A stretch of 9,690 bases of DNA from Bacteroidetes bacterium UBA6063 (lineage in GTDB: Bacteria > Bacteroidota > Bacteroidia > NS11-12g > UBA9320). This document shows positions 4,882 to 9,690 of the stretch, in pieces. The position numbers and the translations under genes are program-made. Numbering within the stretch: position 1 is the first letter of the stretch; every line of letters begins with the position of its first letter. Below the pieces are notes generated by a model that had not been told where the DNA came from, did not search any database, and worked only from the letters and a program-made list of their open reading frames with translations. The stretch spans positions 1 through 9,690 of the forward strand of contig DIYD01000111.1 of NCBI GenBank assembly GCA_002428905.1, written 5' to 3'.

Positions 4882-6773
4882 TCGCAAGGAATGATCAACT
4901 CGATTCGTGTACCTCTAGTGCGCTCGTCCGACACAGATTTATTGGTGATGGTGCACGAACTATCAATGCCTTGTTGCTGAAAGAGTCGGACGCGTTCTCG
5001 TACAATCATTAATCCGTAATTCCCATCGGGTGCCTTGATGGGATGATCAATGATTTTCTGTGAAATGCCAATTCCATCATCATCAATAGTGCATCGCAGG
5101 GTGTCTTCGGTGTGCTGTTTAAAGGAGACGAGAAGTAGACCTTTTTTACCATCGGAAAAGGCGTATTTAATGGCGTTTTCGCAAAGTGGTAATATCATCA
5201 GCGGTGGAATAAGTGCGTTCGTCTCATACAACTCGTTGGAGTATTCAATGCGATACTCGAAACGATTTGGATAACGCTTTTTCTCCAGTTCCAGGTAGGT
5301 GGTAAGGAAATTAATCTCCGATCGAATGCCTACCTGACGTGATCGGGAATGATCCAGACCACTGCGCATCAGCTGCGCAAAACTTCCAATATTTTCATAG
5401 GCCGAGTCAACATCTTTACGAAGAATATCGTTTTGAATCAGACTTAATGCATTAAATACAAAATTGGGGTTCATCTGTCCCTGAAGAGCAGCTAACTCGC
5501 TCTGCGATAAGGCCAATTGCAATTGAGCCGTTCGGTTTTCCTTTTGCTGTAAGATGTACTTTGCCCGTGTATGGTCACGTCGCATTCGGTTTATGAGATC
5601 GGCAAGAGCCAGAGAGATTACTACGGTTTCTACCAGGGTGCCAATCGCAATGATGTTGTTCGTAAGCCAGGTATACGGAAATACACCAAAGTCCTTTAGT
5701 ACATATACAATATTCCCCAACATAAATACCAACCAGGCATAAAAGAGGTATTGCGAAGGTTTGTTCTTTTTAGCAAAACCAATATACCCGGAACAAGACA
5801 GAATAATGGTTGCCGAATACACGGCATTAACCTGTAACAGGAGTATGCTGGTTTGGATAAATCCCGCGAAAAGTATGACCAATGTGATGAAGTAACTTGT
5901 GAAGCCAATCCAGAATGCAAAGCGCCATCGAGGCAGATGCTTGGCAACACCGATAAAATGGTAGACAAAATTCAAACCGGCCAGGGCAACTCCGGTAATA
6001 AATACGGGTAGACTCAATTTGTTGAAATCATGGCCAAATATTGGGAAATAGTTTTGGTACATACCAATCAACGCACTTTGAGCAAGCAGGGAGAAGGACA
6101 CGTAAACAACGTAGTGTAAATACAGATTGAGCCGGGTAAAGAAGTAAATGATCAGGTTGTAAAACAACATAACCAGCATAACGCCTATGAAGATGCCAAA
6201 GCTAATGTTGTTATACACCCAGCGATGCGATCGAAACAGATACTCTTGACCGACTTCAAACGTTAGCTGTATTTGTTGATCCCCCTGTATTTCAACATAG
6301 AGTTCCTTCGACGCTCCAGGTGGTATCTTTATCTCGAAATGGTAGCCGAGATCCTTGATCTTTTTGAGATGTGTCTCATTGATACCGGAGGTCATTAAAG
6401 GCTGATCTGTAAGAAGGGCATCTCTGTCAAAGAAGTTAACCCGATTGACATACGCAATCGGGTAATAAACAATGATATTGCTGTCAGAGGTCTCGTTTTT
6501 AACATGGATTTTGACCCACACAGGCGAACGCATCATACCCAAATTAGGCACCTGGGTGTCTTCGGGCTTTAACCACGCATTGCTATCCGGCAACTTGTGT
6601 CCCAACGTGTTCTCGCCAATTTGATATTCAATATGTCGACCTGAGGTTTGTACAACCCGATTGTCCTCAATGCAGAGTGTGTCTGCTTTTGAAACCACTC
6701 CAAAAGAAAGCACAAAGGTCATCAAGACGAGAACTTGAATGCCAAAGAACGATATGTACTTCAATCGGTTCAT
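4878..6773 (-). CDS. 7TMR-DISM sensor histidine kinase paralogue lacking the phospho-acceptor His (candidate pseudokinase)
   Basis: This is a 631-residue membrane protein. A signal-like N-terminus (about 1-30, ending SKA) leads to a periplasmic 7TMR-DISMED2-type domain (about 35-180, with SPVWVKIHVKN). Seven membrane helices follow (about 190-395), then a short coiled coil, a LytS/YehU-type His_kinase region and an HATPase domain. The family motif Q-x-N-P-H-F-x-F-N reads QMNPNFVFNAL here: codon AAT at 5465-5463 encodes Asn437 where the tandem paralogue has CAT. The N-box reads ENAIKY (Tyr537) where the paralogue has ENAIKH. Nucleotide-binding features remain: PLCENAIK, DDDGIGI and NYGLMIVRERVRLF. 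The frame is intact over its full length, so this is not a decaying pseudogene. Its ATG overlaps the upstream kinase's TGA as ATGA, implying translational coupling. It could phosphorylate its partner in trans or act as an allosteric or ligand-sensing subunit. Confidence 0.9.
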   Translation of the reverse strand: MNRLKYISFFGIQVLVLMTFVLSFGVVSKADTLCIEDNRVVQTSGRHIEYQIGENTLGHKLPDSNAWLKPEDTQVPNLGMMRSPVWVKIHVKNETSDSNIIVYYPIAYVNRVNFFDRDALLTDQPLMTSGINETHLKKIKDLGYHFEIKIPPGASKELYVEIQGDQQIQLTFEVGQEYLFRSHRWVYNNISFGIFIGVMLVMLFYNLIIYFFTRLNLYLHYVVYVSFSLLAQSALIGMYQNYFPIFGHDFNKLSLPVFITGVALAGLNFVYHFIGVAKHLPRWRFAFWIGFTSYFITLVILFAGFIQTSILLLQVNAVYSATIILSCSGYIGFAKKNKPSQYLFYAWLVFMLGNIVYVLKDFGVFPYTWLTNNIIAIGTLVETVVISLALADLINRMRRDHTRAKYILQQKENRTAQLQLALSQSELAALQGQMNPNFVFNALSLIQNDILRKDVDSAYENIGSFAQLMRSGLDHSRSRQVGIRSEINFLTTYLELEKKRYPNRFEYRIEYSNELYETNALIPPLMILPLCENAIKYAFSDGKKGLLLVSFKQHTEDTLRCTIDDDGIGISQKIIDHPIKAPDGNYGLMIVRERVRLFQQQGIDSSCTITNKSVSDERTRGTRIELIIPCD

Positions 6774-8647
6774 TTCTGATATTCTAACGGGAGCAGTAAG
6801 GATATTTTTGTTCCGGTTTTTGCGCTGTCTTTAGTAGATAAATCCACCACTTCATAACTTGATTTTTTACCCTGTTCGTTGAGTAACCGTATACGGTCTT
6901 TTACAATGGTTAAACCGTAGTTTTTCTTAGCTGATTTATGATCTAAATTGCTGTTTGGTCGGGAATTGATTCCAACACCATCGTCTTCAATGGTACAATG
7001 CAATTGGTCGGTTCTGGCAATGCCAAAATGCACCGTAATGGATCCGTCTGTTCTGCCAGCAAAAGCATGTTTAATGGCATTTTCACACAGAGGTTGTATG
7101 AGTAGTGGAGGTATAAGTACGTGGTTTACAAGCAACTCAGTAGATACGGTAAGACTAAAGTTGAATTGATCGGAAAACCGTTTTTTTTCCAATTCAAAGT
7201 AATTTGTAAGAAAGTCTATTTCTTGCTTGAGTGTTATGCGATGCGATCTGGAATGAATCAAGCCATTACGCATTAGGTTGGCGAATTTACCAAGGTTGTT
7301 GTATGCGTCATCCAGTTCTTCCTTCAGTATGTCGTTCTGAATTGAACTAAGTGCATTAAACACGAAATGCGGATTCATTTGACCTTGAAGTGTAGCGAGT
7401 TCACTTCGCGTGAGTTGAAGTTGTAACTGAGAATTGCGCTGCTCCTCAGCAATCACACGTGTTTTTGAAACCGCATTTGCCTTGCGCATACGATTGATTA
7501 AATCGGCTAATGCCAGCGAAATCAATACCGTTTCAACCGCCGTACCCGTTGCCAGTATATTATTGGTAAACCAATTGTACGGCAAAATGCCAAAATCCTT
7601 TAACACGTATATCATGTTCCCCAGCAACAGGAACATCCAGGCAACAAATAATATTTTAGCCGAGTAATTGTTCTTAATAAATCCAATGTACAACGCACAG
7701 GCCAGGATCATAAACGCACAATAGAGTGCATTAATCTGAAGTAAGAAGGTACTTATGCGATAGTACCCAAGAATAATGAACAGTCCAGTTAAAACGTAAC
7801 TGCAGTTTACACCGTAAAATGCCCATTTGAATCGTGGTAAGTTGTTGGGTATGTCAATAAATCGGAAAACAAATACGTTTCCGGCAAGTGCAAGTAAAAC
7901 AACGGAAAAGTACATGACGAAGTAATTGTTCGACACACCAAAAATGGGGAAGTACGTCTGGTAGATACCGATCAAAGCACTTTGCCCAAGGAACTGAAAC
8001 GTGATGTATACTACATAGAGGATGTAGAGTTTGATGCGGGTGAATAGGTAGATGACCAGGTTGTACAGGATCATTACCATCATAATGCCCAGAAAAATAC
8101 CGTAAAGCACGTTTCGATACGCGAGTGTATCACCCAACATGGCCTCCCGGCTACCAAGCTCAAAGGCTAAAATTACTTGTTGGTCTGCTTCAATCCTGAA
8201 CCAAACGTCCCTGGAGTCCCCTGGTTGAATGTTGAGATCGAAATAATAACCCAGGTCTTTTACTGTTTTTTTATCGGAATAGTTTACACCGGCTATCAGT
8301 GGTGGCTGGTTCAACGAATTGCCATAGTAATATATGGTAGTGGCGTACGAAACGGTGTAATTGATGATCAAATCATCTGTGTTTGTCTGATTGGTGACAG
8401 GTATCTTTACCCAAACAGAGCTATTGGTGAACCCTAGATTTGGGAAGCCTCTGGAGCTATCAGATGTCAAAATCAAATCGTTCAGTTGATCGGTTTTTAT
8501 AGACCGATGCTCATCTAAGTAATAGAAAATGTTGCTGCCCTTGATTAACTGAACTGTGCTGTCATCCGTAAGTGTATAACCAAAGGCAGTATTACTGAAT
8601 GCAGATAGCAATAAAAGGAGTAATAAACCTAAACGGAGTGGAGTCAT
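6770..8647 (-). CDS. 7TMR-DISM sensor histidine kinase (LytS/YehU-type, intact motifs)
   Basis: This is a 625-residue protein from the ATG at 8647-8645. A further in-frame TTG at 8665 adds only six residues before the hydrophobic signal, so the ATG is chosen. The signal peptide (about 1-23, LLLLLLLSAF...FG) is followed by a periplasmic 7TMR-DISMED2-type domain (about 27-170, with SSVWVKIPVTN). A seven-helix membrane domain follows (about 181-390, starting YGIFLGIMMVMILYNLVIY). The cytoplasmic part has a coiled coil, then the His_kinase motif QMNPHFVFNAL with His427. N-box ENAIKHAF, G1 box EDDGVGI and G2-like NYGLTIVKDRIRLL complete the HATPase domain. The family autophosphorylates and usually signals to a LytTR-type response regulator; none is in this window. 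The periplasmic domain of the family is thought to bind carbohydrate-like ligands. It is first in a two-gene operon with its degenerate paralogue, and a TTG-N20-TATCTTTG promoter lies about 36 bp upstream. Confidence 0.93.
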   Translation of the reverse strand: MTPLRLGLLLLLLLSAFSNTAFGYTLTDDSTVQLIKGSNIFYYLDEHRSIKTDQLNDLILTSDSSRGFPNLGFTNSSVWVKIPVTNQTNTDDLIINYTVSYATTIYYYGNSLNQPPLIAGVNYSDKKTVKDLGYYFDLNIQPGDSRDVWFRIEADQQVILAFELGSREAMLGDTLAYRNVLYGIFLGIMMVMILYNLVIYLFTRIKLYILYVVYITFQFLGQSALIGIYQTYFPIFGVSNNYFVMYFSVVLLALAGNVFVFRFIDIPNNLPRFKWAFYGVNCSYVLTGLFIILGYYRISTFLLQINALYCAFMILACALYIGFIKNNYSAKILFVAWMFLLLGNMIYVLKDFGILPYNWFTNNILATGTAVETVLISLALADLINRMRKANAVSKTRVIAEEQRNSQLQLQLTRSELATLQGQMNPHFVFNALSSIQNDILKEELDDAYNNLGKFANLMRNGLIHSRSHRITLKQEIDFLTNYFELEKKRFSDQFNFSLTVSTELLVNHVLIPPLLIQPLCENAIKHAFAGRTDGSITVHFGIARTDQLHCTIEDDGVGINSRPNSNLDHKSAKKNYGLTIVKDRIRLLNEQGKKSSYEVVDLSTKDSAKTGTKISLLLPLEYQK

Positions 8648-8972
8648 GAATGATGTTACGTACAAGCCTTGAGCAGTCTAACCAAAGATAGCGCTACGAA
8701 CCATCAAGTGCAATACCAAGACCAGTAAACGGTAACCCTCAACCTTTATTCGGCGAAAACAGCAGTATTGAAAACCAGCCATTAACACACTGTTCTCATT
8801 ATATCACTATCAATGAAGACCTTATCTGTCGTCTTAATGTTTATGAAATCATTGCTAAACAAATTGGCAAACTGAGCGTAACAAACAGGCCTCAACGGCA
8901 ATGAAATCTTAAGAGATGTGTTAAAAAACCGTAACCCGGTATCGCCAATTTTGCCTAATCAAAACAACAAAA
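8648..8972. other. 325-bp intergenic region between kinase operon and TonB receptor
   Basis: This non-coding stretch separates two divergently transcribed units. It holds the kinase-operon promoter on the minus strand at 8683-8713. No TAnnTTTG box was found on the plus strand ahead of the receptor gene, and no strong hairpin or repeat. The last 30 bases before the receptor ATG are A-rich, as is common for Bacteroidota translation starts without a Shine-Dalgarno sequence. No convincing small gene is present. Confidence 0.6.
8683..8713 (-). promoter_or_regulatory. Bacteroidota-type promoter of the kinase operon (TTG-N20-TATCTTTG)
   Basis: On the reverse strand, TTG (8713-8711) is followed after 20 bases by TATCTTTG (8690-8683). 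This fits the Bacteroidota housekeeping consensus TTG-N19-21-TAnnTTTG. Transcription would start near 8677 and leave a leader of about 30 bases before the ATG at 8647. It is the only match in the window with both elements at the right spacing. Confidence 0.6.
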
Positions 8973-9690
8973 ATGAAACATTTTATCACCTTAATTTGCC
9001 TTATGGCATCTTTGGTTTCGTTTGGGCAAAATGCCAGGCAAACCATTTCTGGAAGTGTAACTGACGCAGAAGGAAACCCACTGGCATCGGCGCATGTACA
9101 TGCTGAAAACACAAATTACGGAGCGATAACCAATGAAAATGGTGTGTTCGCGTTTGAAGCACCATCCGGGAGTTACACACTTCAGATTCAGTACATTGGA
9201 TATGAGGACGAAGAGGTTTCAGTAATTGTCAAGGATCAAGCTGTTCATCTTGAAATCATTTTGATACCGGTATCGTTTGACCTCAATACCACCGTTATTC
9301 ATGGACGAATGACCAGAGGTCAGGCAAAAGCTCTGAATATCCAGAAACAAGCTTCCAATATCACCAATGTTGTTGATGTAGAGCAGTTTGGGAGATACCC
9401 TGATGTAAGCGCTGCGGAGACGGTTCAACGATTACCTGGTATTTCAATAACACGAGATCAGGGCGAAGGGGAATTCGTTCAGGTAAGAGGCGTTCCAGAG
9501 CAATTCAACTCCTTAACCATGAACGGCCAGCGTATGCCCAGTATGGAGCCTGATGCAGGACGTTCAGTAGGATTAGACCTTGTGCAATCCTATCTGATTC
9601 AAAAGATTACCCTTACCAAAACGTTAACCCCGGATATGGATGCAGACGCCATTGGAGGAATGGTTGATTTTACGCTTCGCGAAGCAACTA
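8973..9690 (+). CDS. TonB-dependent outer-membrane receptor, partial (C-terminus beyond window)
   Basis: The visible 239 residues begin with a Sec signal peptide, MKHFITLICLMASLVSFG, cleaved before Gln19. A carboxypeptidase-regulatory-like beta-sandwich follows (about 23-98: SGSVTDAEGNPLASAHVHAE, then GSYTLQIQYIGYED), which is common at the front of Bacteroidota TonB receptors. The plug domain starts near 128: FGRYPDVSAAETVQRLPGIS, VQVRGVPEQFNSLTMNGQRM and LTKTLTPDMDADAIGGMVDF. This RG-x-x-x-x-FNS/NG and K-T-x-TPDMDADAIGG pattern is that of the single-component receptor class first defined in Caulobacter and Xanthomonas, not of SusC. The protein imports a siderophore, glycan or other ligand using TonB energy; the ligand cannot be read from the plug. 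The barrel lies off the window. It is divergent from the sensor-kinase operon, which may regulate it. The ATG at 8973 is the only start that precedes the signal peptide. Confidence 0.93.
   Translation, partial: MKHFITLICLMASLVSFGQNARQTISGSVTDAEGNPLASAHVHAENTNYGAITNENGVFAFEAPSGSYTLQIQYIGYEDEEVSVIVKDQAVHLEIILIPVSFDLNTTVIHGRMTRGQAKALNIQKQASNITNVVDVEQFGRYPDVSAAETVQRLPGISITRDQGEGEFVQVRGVPEQFNSLTMNGQRMPSMEPDAGRSVGLDLVQSYLIQKITLTKTLTPDMDADAIGGMVDFTLREAT

Noticed and set aside
4878..6773. Downstream kinase as a decaying pseudogene
   Set aside because: The frame is intact for 631 codons, the membrane and ATP-binding motifs are preserved, and the start overlaps the upstream gene exactly. Loss of two histidines alone looks like functional change, not decay.
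8921..9112. Minus-strand open frame at the receptor start
   Set aside because: It is antisense to the signal peptide and regulatory-like domain, with no support of its own.
9219..9428. Minus-strand open frame inside the TonB receptor
   Set aside because: It lies wholly antisense to a clear receptor plug domain, so it is a shadow.
8973..9690. SusC-type glycan importer
   Set aside because: The plug motifs (RG...FNSLTMNG, TPDMDADAIGG) fit the single-component receptor class instead, and no SusD gene can be seen in the window.
1..9690. CRISPR array, tRNA/rRNA genes, insertion sequences or prophage
   Set aside because: No regularly spaced long repeats, cloverleaf-like sequences, transposase motifs or terminal inverted repeats were recognised on either strand.

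Overview
The window looks like a chromosomal stretch of a Bacteroidota bacterium, perhaps of the Cytophagia; the order-level guess is weak. The evidence is a TonB-dependent receptor with an N-terminal carboxypeptidase-regulatory-like domain and a signal peptide ending in SFGQ, paired 7TMR-DISM/LytS-type histidine kinases, TAnnTTTG-type -7 promoter boxes, almost no Shine-Dalgarno sequences and moderately AT-rich DNA.

Left part (1-2685, minus strand): three co-directional genes. In transcription order they are an unrecognised acidic 240-aa protein, a SUKH (SMI1/KNR4)-domain protein with a C-terminal membrane anchor, and a DUF1624/HGSNAT-like multi-pass membrane protein that runs off the left edge. 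The first two are separated by at most 29 bp, or overlap if a TTG start is used.

Middle part (2802-4881): a small four-helix membrane protein (plus) converges on a DoxX-like membrane protein (minus), with a GC-rich hairpin between them. Upstream of doxX on the same strand is a MarR-type regulator, divergent from a RibD-C/dihydrofolate-reductase-fold gene. The motif TGGAAAAT occurs three times in the marR/reductase intergenic region and once in the marR-doxX gap. This suggests a small MarR-controlled regulon.

Right part (4878-8647, minus): two tandem paralogous sensor kinases (625 and 631 aa) overlapping by ATGA. Each has a periplasmic 7TMR-DISMED2-type domain, seven membrane helices, a His_kinase (LytS/YehU) region and an HATPase domain. 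The upstream copy has the normal NPHFVFNAL motif. The downstream copy reads NPNFVFNAL, losing the phospho-acceptor histidine, and also has ENAIKY in place of ENAIKH. Its ATP-binding glycine motifs are retained. This makes a candidate kinase/pseudokinase pair, and no response regulator is visible. It is the most interesting feature of the window. A recognisable Bacteroidota promoter (TTG-N20-TATCTTTG) precedes the pair.

Right edge (8973-9690, plus): a TonB-dependent outer-membrane receptor, truncated by the window end, divergent from the kinase operon across 325 bp. No RNA genes, CRISPR arrays, insertion sequences or other mobile elements were seen.
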